Shown: positions 54,105-61,888 of the stretch, in pieces
Layout of the letters: each line of letters starts with the position of its first letter
How positions within the stretch are numbered: position 1 is the stretch's first letter
From: Lancefieldella rimae ATCC 49626
GTDB lineage: Bacteria; Actinomycetota; Coriobacteriia; Coriobacteriales; Atopobiaceae
Length of the DNA stretch: 64,000 nucleotides
NCBI RefSeq assembly: GCF_000174015.1
Contig: NZ_ACFE01000002.1
Span: forward strand, 314,430-378,429
Direction of reading: 5' to 3'
Made by a program: the position numbers and the translations under genes
The notes under the pieces: generated by a model
The model's database searches: none
What the model saw: only the letters and a program-made list of their open reading frames with translations
Told to the model about the DNA's origin: nothing

Positions 54105-55586
54105 ATGCCAGTTATAGACTTTATCGTTAACGTGCTATCAACGCCTGCAATTCTTGTTGGCCTTGTAGCCCTTCTCGGTCTGGTGCTTCAGAAGAAACCG
54201 ATTGAGGAACTTGTAAAAGGAACTCTGAAGACCATTGTTGGCTTCTTGGTTCTTTCTGCCGGAGCGAGTTTCCTTCAGTCGGGGTCACTGCTTGCGTTTG
54301 GTGAGATTTTTAATTATGCCTTCAATATGCAGGGAGTTGTTCCCAACAACGAGGCAGTCGTTTCGATGGCGCTTCAGGACTTTGGCCAAGCCACCGCAAT
54401 CATTATGTGTCTGGGTATGGTTCTCAACATTGTTCTTGCACGTTTTTCTCGCATGCACTATATCTTCCTGACAGGTCACCATACGCTTTATATGGCAGCT
54501 ATGCTCGCCATCATTTTGCACATCGGAGGCCTTGACGGTTGGATGCTCTACATTTCAGGTGCGTGTCTCTTGGGCCTCATCATGGTTCTCTCGCCAGCAT
54601 ATTGTCAGCCGACCATGCGTAAGGTAACCGGCAGTGATTCCGTTGCTCTTGGTCACTTTGGCGGTGTTGGATATTGGCTTTCCGGAATGGTTGGTAAACT
54701 TTTTGCGTCTGATCGCGAAAATAGTACCGAGAAACTCCAGTTCTCCAAGCGGCTGATTTTCCTGCGTGACAATACGGTTTCCATCGGTCTTACGATGATT
54801 ATCATGTTCCTTATTATCACCGGTGTTGCGGTTGGCCGCGGTCTTTTGGGTGCTGTTCCCGCTGGTATTTCTGCTGCCGAGTTTGCTTCAAATCCTGCAT
54901 ATGCAGGTTTCCAGCATCTTGGTGATTTGCTTAATGTCGGTACTGAGACCACCACAAACTGGGTGGTCTGGGCATTTCTGCGCGGTCTCTCTTTTGCCGG
55001 TGGTGTGTATATCATTCTTTCTGGTGTTCGTCTCATCATTGGTGAGATTGTTCCCGCATTTAAGGGTATTGCTGAGAAGCTCGTCCCTGGTGCAAAGCCT
55101 GCGCTCGATTGTCCTATTGCGTTTACCTATGCACCAAATGCCGTTATTCTCGGATTTTTGTCTTCCTTTGTTGGAGGAATTCTTGGTTTGATCTTGCTGG
55201 GTCTCATTAACGCAAGCCTCGTCCCTCTCGCTCTTATTCTTCCTGGCGTTGTGCCTCACTTCTTCTGCGGTGCTACGGCTGGTGTCTTTGGTAATGCCGA
55301 AGGTGGTATAAAGGGCTGTGTTGCCGGCGCGTTTGCTCATGGTCTGCTCATTACCTTCCTTCCCGCATTTTGTATGCCGGTCTTTACGAGCATGGGCTTT
55401 ACGTCCGCAACGTTCTCTGACGCTGACTTCTCGGTCATGGCGCTTATTTTTGGCAACGTTGCACTTAATGCACAGGGACTCATTCTTACGATCATCTGCA
55501 TCGTTTGCTTCTTGCTCCCAATTCTCTACAACCTTGTTGCTCCCAAGCACGAGGTATCTGAGACAGCAGAGAAGACAACAAAGTAA
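54105..55586 (+). CDS. PTS EIIC, ascorbate (UlaA/SgaT) type permease
   Basis: A 493-residue membrane permease with about eleven hydrophobic segments. Typical sequences are GTLKTIVGFLVLSAGASFLQ, FLTGHHTLYMAAMLA and GGVGYWLSGMVG. UlaA-type permeases move vitamin C, but homologues linked to transketolase carry pentoses or other sugars. AAGGAG before ATG 54105. Confidence 0.92.
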   Translation: MPVIDFIVNVLSTPAILVGLVALLGLVLQKKPIEELVKGTLKTIVGFLVLSAGASFLQSGSLLAFGEIFNYAFNMQGVVPNNEAVVSMALQDFGQATAIIMCLGMVLNIVLARFSRMHYIFLTGHHTLYMAAMLAIILHIGGLDGWMLYISGACLLGLIMVLSPAYCQPTMRKVTGSDSVALGHFGGVGYWLSGMVGKLFASDRENSTEKLQFSKRLIFLRDNTVSIGLTMIIMFLIITGVAVGRGLLGAVPAGISAAEFASNPAYAGFQHLGDLLNVGTETTTNWVVWAFLRGLSFAGGVYIILSGVRLIIGEIVPAFKGIAEKLVPGAKPALDCPIAFTYAPNAVILGFLSSFVGGILGLILLGLINASLVPLALILPGVVPHFFCGATAGVFGNAEGGIKGCVAGAFAHGLLITFLPAFCMPVFTSMGFTSATFSDADFSVMALIFGNVALNAQGLILTIICIVCFLLPILYNLVAPKHEVSETAEKTTK

Positions 55587-55596
55587 GACATTCTTT

Positions 55597-55628
55597 CACG
55601 CTCCTTGGTCATAGCATCAAGGAGCGTG
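55597..55628 (+). repeat. Intercistronic hairpin between EIIC and EIIB
   Basis: CACGCTCCTTG and CAAGGAGCGTG form a perfect 11-bp stem with a 10-nt loop. No T-run follows, and the genes on either side must be coexpressed. It is more likely an mRNA stabiliser or processing site than a terminator. Confidence 0.55.
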
Positions 55629-55680
55629 ATTGTACTCGTGAAATCTGCATTGGCATATGCCAATCATAGAAGGAGAAAAA

Positions 55681-55965
55681 ATGGCAATTCAGAAGATTCT
55701 TTGCTGCTGTGGCAGTGGCCTTGGTTCAAGCCTCATGGTTGAAATGAACGTTCAGGATGTCCTTAAAGATCTCGGTGTCGATGGCGTTGAGGTTGAGCAT
55801 TCAACCGTCTCCGACGTTATGCCCGGAGCTGCCGATCTGTTTATCGTTGGCCGCGATCTTGGCGATTTTATTGCAGGCGTTCCTGATAACGAAAAGGTTG
55901 TTCTCGACAACATTCTCGATAAAGAAGAGCTGAAAGCTAAGCTCAGCGAGAAGTTCAGTGCATAG
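55681..55965 (+). CDS. PTS EIIB, ascorbate type
   Basis: A 94-residue phosphocarrier with the phospho-Cys loop CCCGSGLGSSLMVEMNVQDV. It transfers phosphate to the sugar during transport by the preceding EIIC. AGGAGAAAA before ATG 55681. Transketolase genes follow 22 bp on. Confidence 0.93.
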   Translation: MAIQKILCCCGSGLGSSLMVEMNVQDVLKDLGVDGVEVEHSTVSDVMPGAADLFIVGRDLGDFIAGVPDNEKVVLDNILDKEELKAKLSEKFSA

Positions 55966-55987
55966 TGCGTTTGAATACGGAGGTATC

Positions 55988-56812
55988 ATGACCAATACGG
56001 AACTGGAACATGTTGCCCGTGAAGTCCGCAAGGACATTCTTGTTGCAACGCATGCCGCAAAATCGGGGCACCCGGGAGGGTCGCTTTCCGCGGCTGATAT
56101 CCTGACCTATCTCTATTTTGAAGAAATGAATGTGGATCCGGCAGATCCACACAAAGCCAACCGCGACCGTTTTGTGCTGTCAAAAGGCCATGTGACCCCC
56201 GCGCTCTACGGGGTCCTTGCTGAGCGCGGTTTCTTTCCAAAAGAGGAACTTGAGACCTTCCGTCATTTGAATACCCGCCTGCAGGGTCATCCCAATATGA
56301 ACGACACGCCGGGCGTTGACATGAGTACCGGATCTCTTGGTCAGGGCGTTTCGACGGCCGTTGGTATGGCGCTTGCTGCAAAGAAATTTGGTGACACCTA
56401 TCGTACGTACGCGCTTCTTGGTGACGGAGAGATTGAGGAAGGTCAAGTTTGGGAGGCGGCGATGTTTGCCGGCAATCATGAACTTGATAACCTTACGCTT
56501 ATTATTGACAACAACGGCCTTCAGCTTGACGGGCCACTTGAGCAAATCAACTCACCGGTTCCTATTGGCGAGAAGTTCCGGGCGTTCAAATTCCACGTTA
56601 TCGAGGTTGCCGATGGTAGCGACTTTGACCAACTGCGGGCAGCCTTTTCTGAGGCTCGTACCGTGAAGGGTCATCCTACCGTTATCGTTGCCCACACCAT
56701 TAAGGGCAAGGGTGTTTCATTTATGGAAGGCCAGGTTGGCTGGCACGGCAAGGCACCCAATGATGAGCAGTTTGCCCAAGGGATGGCTGAACTTGAGAAG
56801 GAGGCCGAGTAG
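55988..56812 (+). CDS. Transketolase, N-terminal (TPP) subunit
   Basis: The 274-residue half of a split transketolase. Thiamine-pyrophosphate motif GDGEIEEGQVWEAAMFAGNH...DNNG is intact, with AAKSGHPGGSLSAADILTYL and KGHVTPALY. It needs the next protein as partner to move two-carbon units between sugar phosphates. ACGGAGG before ATG 55988. Location behind PTS genes suggests the imported sugar enters the pentose phosphate pathway. Confidence 0.94.
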   Translation: MTNTELEHVAREVRKDILVATHAAKSGHPGGSLSAADILTYLYFEEMNVDPADPHKANRDRFVLSKGHVTPALYGVLAERGFFPKEELETFRHLNTRLQGHPNMNDTPGVDMSTGSLGQGVSTAVGMALAAKKFGDTYRTYALLGDGEIEEGQVWEAAMFAGNHELDNLTLIIDNNGLQLDGPLEQINSPVPIGEKFRAFKFHVIEVADGSDFDQLRAAFSEARTVKGHPTVIVAHTIKGKGVSFMEGQVGWHGKAPNDEQFAQGMAELEKEAE

Positions 56813-56814
56813 CC

Positions 56815-57756
56815 ATGGCAGAAGTCAAAAAAATCGCTACGCGCGACGCGTACGGCAAGGCTCTTGTAGAGCTTGGTCGTGACCATGACGATCTTCTCGT
56901 GTTCGATGCTGACCTTGCAGAAGCTACGCGTTCGGGTAAGTTTGGCGAGGCATATCCGGAGCGCTTTATTGACTGCGGCATTGCCGAGGCCAACATGATT
57001 GGTATGGCCGCAGGTGTTGCCGCTACCGGTCGTACGGTCTTTGCCACTTCGTTTGCCATGTTTGCGTCGGGCCGGGCTTTTGAGCAAATCAGAAATTCCG
57101 TTGGCTATCCTCACCTGAACGTTAAGATTGGCGCCACGCACGGCGGCCTTTCCGTGGGTGAAGATGGAGCTACGCATCAGTGCAATGAGGATTTCGCCGT
57201 TATGAGCACCATTCCCGGTATGATGGTCATCAGTCCCTCTGATGCCATTGAAGCGGAAGCGGCCGTTCATGCCGCGTATGAAATCGATGGCCCCGTGTAC
57301 ATGCGTTTTGGGCGGCTCCCGGTTCCTGTCATCAACGATCGTCCTGATTATACGTTTGAGGTGGGTAAGGGCATCGTGCTTCGCGAGGGAACCGACGTTA
57401 CTCTTGTTGCAACCGGTCTCATGGTTGGTACCGTTCTGGAAGTTGCTGAGGAGCTTGCGCGCGTGGGGATAAGTGCCGAGGTCATCAATATCCACACAAT
57501 CAAGCCGATTGATGTCGATCTTCTCGTTGCGTCCGCACAAAAGACCGGCAGGGTCGTGACGGTTGAGGAGCACTCCGTTATTGGCGGTCTGGGAAGCGCG
57601 GTATGTAAGGCGCTTTCTGAGCATGCTCCCGTACCCGTGAAAGTCATCGGTGTTGAGGACACGTTTGGTGAGTCCGGTCCTGCTCTTGAGGTGCTCGCAA
57701 AGTACGGCCTTGATAAAGCAAGTGTTTTGGCAAAAGTGCAGGAGTTCTGCCGATAA
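56815..57756 (+). CDS. Transketolase, C-terminal subunit
   Basis: The 313-residue partner contains the pyrimidine-binding domain (FDADLAEATRSGKF, IDCGIAEANMIGMAAGVA, EDGATHQCNEDFAVM) and the C-terminal domain (KTGRVVTVEEHSVIGGLGSAV). Two bases separate it from the N-terminal subunit, with GGAGG in the preceding gene end. The downstream DNA holds the 21-bp repeat array. Confidence 0.94.
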   Translation: MAEVKKIATRDAYGKALVELGRDHDDLLVFDADLAEATRSGKFGEAYPERFIDCGIAEANMIGMAAGVAATGRTVFATSFAMFASGRAFEQIRNSVGYPHLNVKIGATHGGLSVGEDGATHQCNEDFAVMSTIPGMMVISPSDAIEAEAAVHAAYEIDGPVYMRFGRLPVPVINDRPDYTFEVGKGIVLREGTDVTLVATGLMVGTVLEVAEELARVGISAEVINIHTIKPIDVDLLVASAQKTGRVVTVEEHSVIGGLGSAVCKALSEHAPVPVKVIGVEDTFGESGPALEVLAKYGLDKASVLAKVQEFCR

Positions 57757-57849
57757 CAGCAGTTTTAAGCTGTCGGCAGTGCGCTACGCCAGTCTCGTAG
57801 GAAGCATGCTTGGCGTATTTTCGGCAGATATAAGCCGGCTTACACAGAC

Positions 57850-58066
57850 CTGTGATGTACTTTTGAAAAGCTGTGAGGCACTTTTGCAGAGCTGTGATGT
57901 ACTTTTTTATGGCGAGAAGACCGGTTTTCTCGCCAAAAGTACATCACAGCCCCCTGTTTTGAAGCAAAAAAGTACCTCACAGGTCGCAGGATGTGCATCA
58001 CAAGTTGCAAGAAGTACATCACAGGTCGCAAGAAGTACCTCACAGCTTGGCAGATCTACCTTACAG
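57850..58066. repeat. 21-bp-phased repeat array around a long palindrome
   Basis: Three copies of CTGTGATGTACTTTT (or GAGGCA variant) begin at 57850, 57871 and 57892. A copy in reverse orientation follows at 57935. Five more reversed copies of the AGTAC(A/C)TCACAG type begin at 57968, 57989, 58010, 58031 and 58052. Every step within an array is exactly 21 bp. The inner copies form a 16-bp perfect stem (57891-57906 with 57935-57950) enclosing a near-palindrome containing GGCGAGAAG. The rest of the gap 57757-57849 shows nothing recognisable. Function unknown; possibly a binding array or remnant of a repeat-encoding gene. Confidence 0.85.
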
Positions 58067-58077
58067 GTCCATTTGGT

Positions 58078-58548
58078 TTATACCGTAGAGCTCAGCCACC
58101 TTACCGTACAGGGAAGGACCTTTTGAACTGGTGGAGTCTCCGGATCTTTTAATTGGTGCAGGAGCATTTCACAGGCAAGATGACCTTCCTCATAGACCGG
58201 TTCGATAGTAGTTGAAATCGGGTATTGGGTGAGATCTGTCCAGTCCGTATTATTGAACCCGAGAAGCCCGACTCGTTCGGGGATCACATAGCCCTGCTCA
58301 ATAATGGTAAGGTAGACGTCACGCAGCGCCCATTGATTGGGCACGTAGATTAGCGTGCGCCGCGCAGGATACAGGTGATTTTTCAACCAGGCGGCGATTT
58401 GAGAGCGCTGCAGGTGGGAACTATCAACGGTTAGCGTTTTGTGGTTGATCACATCAAACGACCGCTGCGTCAATACGTTGAATGCTACCGTCTCAAAGGC
58501 GCGACTTCGCGTATTTTGGAAGCGCTTGCCAAGTAGGTCATGTATCAT
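58078..58548 (-). pseudogene. LacI-family regulator remnant (C-terminal half)
   Basis: The reading frame matches only the effector-binding C-terminus of LacI/GalR regulators (ERVGLLGFNNTDWTDLTQYP, then STTIEPVYEEGHLACEMLLHQL). The N-terminal HTH and first half of the periplasmic-binding-like domain are gone, and upstream sequence on this strand gives no HTH. About 155 residues remain versus about 330. It probably once regulated the transketolase/transaldolase locus. The boundary is uncertain because the open frame continues to 58743 through the transaldolase start. Confidence 0.65.
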
Positions 58549-58630
58549 GGAAGCATAGTACGGCGCGTGACAGTTTATCAATAAACTGCAGGTAAAATGA
58601 GATTGAGAATGCAGGATGAAGGGAGCGGAA

Positions 58631-59314
58631 ATGAAGTTTTTTATTGATACGGCAAATCTCGACGAGATTGCTGAAGCAAAAAGTTGGGGATGTCTCGCGG
58701 GAGTCACCACAAATCCCAGCCTGTATGCAAAAACAGGAGGCAAGCTTGAGGATTTTGAACCTCATATGGTAAAGATTGCCAAACTTTGCGAAGGCCTTCC
58801 TGTTTCCGCTGAGTCAACAGCTGAAACCACGGAAGAGATGATTGCCGAAGGTCGTCGTCTTGCTGCTCTTGCTCCAAACATCGTGGTAAAACTTCCCATT
58901 TGCCCGGAAGCGCTTGCCGCCACTCATACACTTGCGGCAGAGGGTATCCGCGTAAACATGACGCTCATCTTTTCCGCCCCGCAGGCACTTCTCGCCGCAA
59001 ATGCGGGAGCTCGCTATGTGTCGCCATTCTTGGGCCGCTTTGATGACGTCGGAGAAGACGGCGTGGCACAGCTGGCTGACGTGGTAGAAGTTATCCAGAA
59101 TTACGACTGGTCCGGCAAGAATGTGGACAATCAGGTTGAGATTATTTCGGCTTCCATCCGCACGCCGTACCATGTAACCCAGGCAGCCCGCCTTGGCGCC
59201 GATATCGCAACCGTTCCCTTTGCGGCACTTAAAAAGTGCGTTCAGCACCCACTTACCGACAAGGGTCTTGCTAGCTTTAAGGCGGATTGGGAGAAGGTAA
59301 AGGCTGCGCAGTAA
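58631..59314 (+). CDS. tal: Transaldolase (short, FSA/TalC-like subfamily)
   Basis: The 227-residue class I aldolase has the subfamily signature MKFFIDTANLDEIAEAKSWG and GVTTNPSLYAKTGG. The Schiff-base Lys is in NIVVKLPICPEAL, and the second signature YVSPFLGRFDDVGEDG is present. Short transaldolases exchange dihydroxyacetone units between sugar phosphates; some are fructose-6-phosphate aldolases. Together with the split transketolase it forms a non-oxidative pentose phosphate module. AAGGGAG before ATG 58631 favours it over ATG 58616. Confidence 0.93.
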   Translation: MKFFIDTANLDEIAEAKSWGCLAGVTTNPSLYAKTGGKLEDFEPHMVKIAKLCEGLPVSAESTAETTEEMIAEGRRLAALAPNIVVKLPICPEALAATHTLAAEGIRVNMTLIFSAPQALLAANAGARYVSPFLGRFDDVGEDGVAQLADVVEVIQNYDWSGKNVDNQVEIISASIRTPYHVTQAARLGADIATVPFAALKKCVQHPLTDKGLASFKADWEKVKAAQ

Positions 59315-59354
59315 GCAACGATTTGCCCGGATATGGCTCATGACCTCGTTAGGA

Positions 59355-59405
59355 GCCGAGAAGCTCGGTAAAGGCCAAGAAGCTCAGTAAAGGCCGAGAA
59401 GAACG
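59355..59405. repeat. 19-bp tandem repeats with GCCGAGAAG
   Basis: Copies begin at 59355, 59374 and 59393: GCCGAGAAGCTCGGTAAAG, a one-base-variant pair, then a truncated copy. Each contains a one-base variant of the GCGAGAAG octamer. Confidence 0.7.
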
Positions 59406-59432
59406 TTTAGTTTTTGATATTATCACTTCAGT

Positions 59433-59466
59433 AAAAGGTACTGTTTTTATCAAGCAGTACCTTTTT
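59433..59466 (+). terminator. Terminator after transaldolase
   Basis: AAAAGGTACTG and CAGTACCTTTT form a perfect 11-bp stem around an 11-nt loop, with a T-run on the 3' side. Confidence 0.85.
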
Positions 59467-59535
59467 GTTGTCGATTGAGCAATGCCTTTTCTGTTACCGA
59501 TTAAGCGGTACTTTTTGTTGTCGATTGCCGTATTA
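59461..59535. repeat. Three 25-bp tandem repeats
   Basis: Units start at 59461, 59486 and 59511. The first and third share an exact 17-nt core CTTTTTGTTGTCGATTG; the middle one is diverged (CTTTTCTGTTACCGATT). The remaining gap to 59669 contains a GTGCATCTCAGG sequence near 59567 resembling the 21-bp repeat unit, and no gene. Confidence 0.7.
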
Positions 59536-59669
59536 GATGCATGAAGGGTATTTTACCTACCAGAAAGTGCATCTCAGGTATGCGCTAAATGGCTCGTGTA
59601 CAGAACCGTATATCCTAGAGATGCCTTAAGGTATGGAGTAATAAACATCGCTCAGTGTTGGGATGCAAG

Positions 59670-60116
59670 ATGGACATTCGCGTTGTAGAAGAAAAAGGCC
59701 GGTCGCAAATTGAGGTAACCATTTTAAGTGGCCCTGACGATCAGCGCGTCTCGGGAATTGTTCGCCAGCTGCAGATGGCGGACGGGAAACTCTCGGGATA
59801 TGTTCCCGGAACCATCAAGCGGCGCGTGGTATTTCTTGCCGATATTACGTGGATTGAAACCGGCGATCACACGGCCATAATCCATCTCGCAACAGGTGAG
59901 GTGCTTGAAAGCGACAGTCGTCTCTTTGAGCTGGAAGAGGCTCTGAGAGGAACGGAGTTTGTCCGCGCTTCTCGCCAAGAACTGGTGAATTTGGATTATG
60001 TGACGGGAATCAGCCCGGCAGGATCCGGCCGCATACTTCTTTCACTGAGCGAGAAGAACTTGGTTGCATCAAGAAAATATGCGTCGGATATCAAGAAACG
60101 TATCGGCATTTTGTAG
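59670..60116 (+). CDS. LytTR-domain DNA-binding regulator
   Basis: A 148-residue stand-alone LytTR protein without receiver domain. The DNA-binding domain covers about residues 45-145 (FLADITWIETGDHTAIIHLA, LEEALRGTEFVRASRQELVN, SGRILLSLSEKNLVASRKYA). It is paired with the DUF3021 membrane protein 32 bp downstream, the LytTR Regulatory System arrangement in which the membrane partner inhibits the regulator. ATG 59670 is used; GTG 59655 is an alternative. Confidence 0.87.
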   Translation: MDIRVVEEKGRSQIEVTILSGPDDQRVSGIVRQLQMADGKLSGYVPGTIKRRVVFLADITWIETGDHTAIIHLATGEVLESDSRLFELEEALRGTEFVRASRQELVNLDYVTGISPAGSGRILLSLSEKNLVASRKYASDIKKRIGIL

Positions 60117-60148
60117 GGCAGCCAACGATACCGACAGAAGGGAATATC

Positions 60149-60664
60149 ATGAAACTCGAACAGATACAGGCTCAAGAAAACCTTCGTAAAAATAACGGCG
60201 AAAATGCAGATAACGCTGCCTGCAAAACTCTCAAGGAGAGCTTCGGAAAAAGCCTTTTCGTGGGGGCACTGTATTTTATGGGCATATCACTTGTTTACGC
60301 TGTAGTGGCGCTGCTCGCTCACTTGGGAGACGCGCAGGAGAATATTCTCATATTGACGCTTATCGTGGCGGGAATTGGAGCGGGCCTGTTCCAGCAAATC
60401 TGGTTCAATTACCAGCCGATTATTCTGCGCCTAAGCTATTTCCAACGCTATATGGCCTTTAACGGGTGCCTGTTTCCCATGCTCGTTGTTTTAGCGTTGA
60501 TGGGGCGCTGGCTTCCCAACATCCTTGAGGCATGGATTTCGTTTATAGGAACCTACCTCGTGATTCTTCTGATGATGACCCTGCTTTTTAATCAGCGGTT
60601 CAAGCACGCAAACGCACAGTACCAAGAGGCGTTCAAAAAGTATCAAGCGTCCCGCCGCGCATGA
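60149..60664 (+). CDS. DUF3021-type membrane protein, partner of LytTR regulator
   Basis: A 171-residue protein with four hydrophobic segments: GKSLFVGALYFMGISLVYAV, ILILTLIVAGIGAGLFQ, GCLFPMLVVLALMG and ISFIGTYLVILLMMTLLF. The C-terminal tail is charged. This architecture and gene order match DUF3021 proteins that restrain LytTR activators. AGAAGGG before ATG 60149. Confidence 0.8.
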   Translation: MKLEQIQAQENLRKNNGENADNAACKTLKESFGKSLFVGALYFMGISLVYAVVALLAHLGDAQENILILTLIVAGIGAGLFQQIWFNYQPIILRLSYFQRYMAFNGCLFPMLVVLALMGRWLPNILEAWISFIGTYLVILLMMTLLFNQRFKHANAQYQEAFKKYQASRRA

Positions 60665-60699
60665 GGGTACACTTCTGTAAAGCAGGACTCGGAGGTTTT

Positions 60700-61773
60700 A
60701 TGGAGACGCGTGGCGAGAAGAACAATCTTGTGGATACGACATTGCGGCAAGAGGTCGCGCACGGCGCACGTGATACACGCGCCGTGCGTGCTGCGCTCCA
60801 ACCCGATGCCGCGTCCCAGTCCGGCGCTGCGCCCCAACCTAACATTGCACTTCAGCCCAACGCCACGCACCAACCCGATGTCGCTCTCGTTCTCGAGGGA
60901 GGCAGCTTCCGAGGTATTTTTACCGCGGGTGTTTTGGATGTCTTACTTGAGCACGGCATTGTTGACTTCACTGGTGTATGGGGAACTTCCGCGGGCGCCA
61001 TCAATGCGGTAAGCTTCAAATCTCGACAGATTGGTCGCGCCATGCGCGTGATGCTCGCGTTCAGAGATGACCGCAGGTTCATGTCGTTTTGGTCGCTCGC
61101 CACAACAGGAAACATTGCGGGCAGCGAGTTCATGTATGAGGAAATCCAAAATCACCTGGATCCATGTGACTGCGATACCTTCAACGCCAATCCCATGCAA
61201 ATGTACGCCGTTGCTTCTGATGTGACGTTTGGAACTCCTGCGTATCTGCACGTACAGTCTCTGCCGGAAGATATTTGGAAAGTGCAGGCTTCGGCATCGA
61301 TGCCGCTGGTTTCAAAAACGGTCGAGCAAGAAGGGCATCGCTACCTTGACGGCGGCACTGCCGACTCCATCCCCTTTGCATCTGCTCTGCGGTTGCCGGG
61401 CTCGCGGTTTCGCGCAGACTATCCCGTATCAAAGCGTGCGCTGGTGATTGTGACGCAGGACCGCAATTACGTAAAAGGAACAACCAACGAGCAGATGACC
61501 ATCCGCTCGCATCGCTATGACGCATTTCCGTATTATCTCGAGGCGCTTGAGACAAGGGCGGACAGATACAATGCATGCAGAGAACAGCTCTGGCAGCTGG
61601 AGCGAGAAGGACAGTGTTTGGTGATAGCCCCTCCAAAACCGGTAGAAGTCAAAGTCAATGAGCGCTCGGGAGAAGCACTTCTCACCCTGTACCTGCAAGG
61701 TCGTCGTCAAGCCACGGAGCGTCTTGAAGAAATCCGCAGCTTTGTTGTGGGCAAAAATTCATCGTGTTGCTGA
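60700..61773 (+). CDS. Patatin-like phospholipase
   Basis: Ser-Asp dyad lipid hydrolase of 357 residues. The oxyanion loop is LVLEGGSFRGIFTAGVLDVLL, the nucleophile is in VWGTSAGAINA (GxSxG) and the catalytic Asp is in YLDGGTADSIPF. An N-terminal segment of about 60 residues contains degenerate Gln-Pro-Asx repeats (QPDAASQ, QPNIALQ, QPNATHQ). GGAGG before ATG 60700 selects this start. Closest to the YjjU/RssA-like group; substrate unknown. A GGCGAGAAGAAC element lies at 60712-60723. Confidence 0.88.
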   Translation: METRGEKNNLVDTTLRQEVAHGARDTRAVRAALQPDAASQSGAAPQPNIALQPNATHQPDVALVLEGGSFRGIFTAGVLDVLLEHGIVDFTGVWGTSAGAINAVSFKSRQIGRAMRVMLAFRDDRRFMSFWSLATTGNIAGSEFMYEEIQNHLDPCDCDTFNANPMQMYAVASDVTFGTPAYLHVQSLPEDIWKVQASASMPLVSKTVEQEGHRYLDGGTADSIPFASALRLPGSRFRADYPVSKRALVIVTQDRNYVKGTTNEQMTIRSHRYDAFPYYLEALETRADRYNACREQLWQLEREGQCLVIAPPKPVEVKVNERSGEALLTLYLQGRRQATERLEEIRSFVVGKNSSCC

Positions 61774-61786
61774 CGCCTAAGTGGAG

Positions 61787-61888
61787 TATACTTTTAAGGC
61801 TTTTCCACAGAGCCCCGTAATCTCTGATAAAAAAGCATCGGTAACTTGTCCAGAAGTTGCCATTTTGTACATTTGTAGGAGGAGTCAA
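61787..61888 (+). promoter_or_regulatory. Promoter (-10) and leader of rplM-rpsI
   Basis: TATACT at 61787-61792 is a probable -10 without a clear -35. It gives a leader of about 90 nt that could hold an L13 autoregulatory structure, though I could not define one by eye. Confidence 0.35.

Noticed and set aside
57850-58066. CRISPR array
   Set aside because: The unit is 21 bp in total with no unique 25-40 bp spacers, the copies switch orientation, and no cas genes are near.
57650-58126. Frame through the repeat array reading heptads such as RSTSQVA
   Set aside because: It begins inside the transketolase gene in another frame and has no start signal of its own. Other frames are also open through parts of the repeats. 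Kept only as an alternative explanation of the array.
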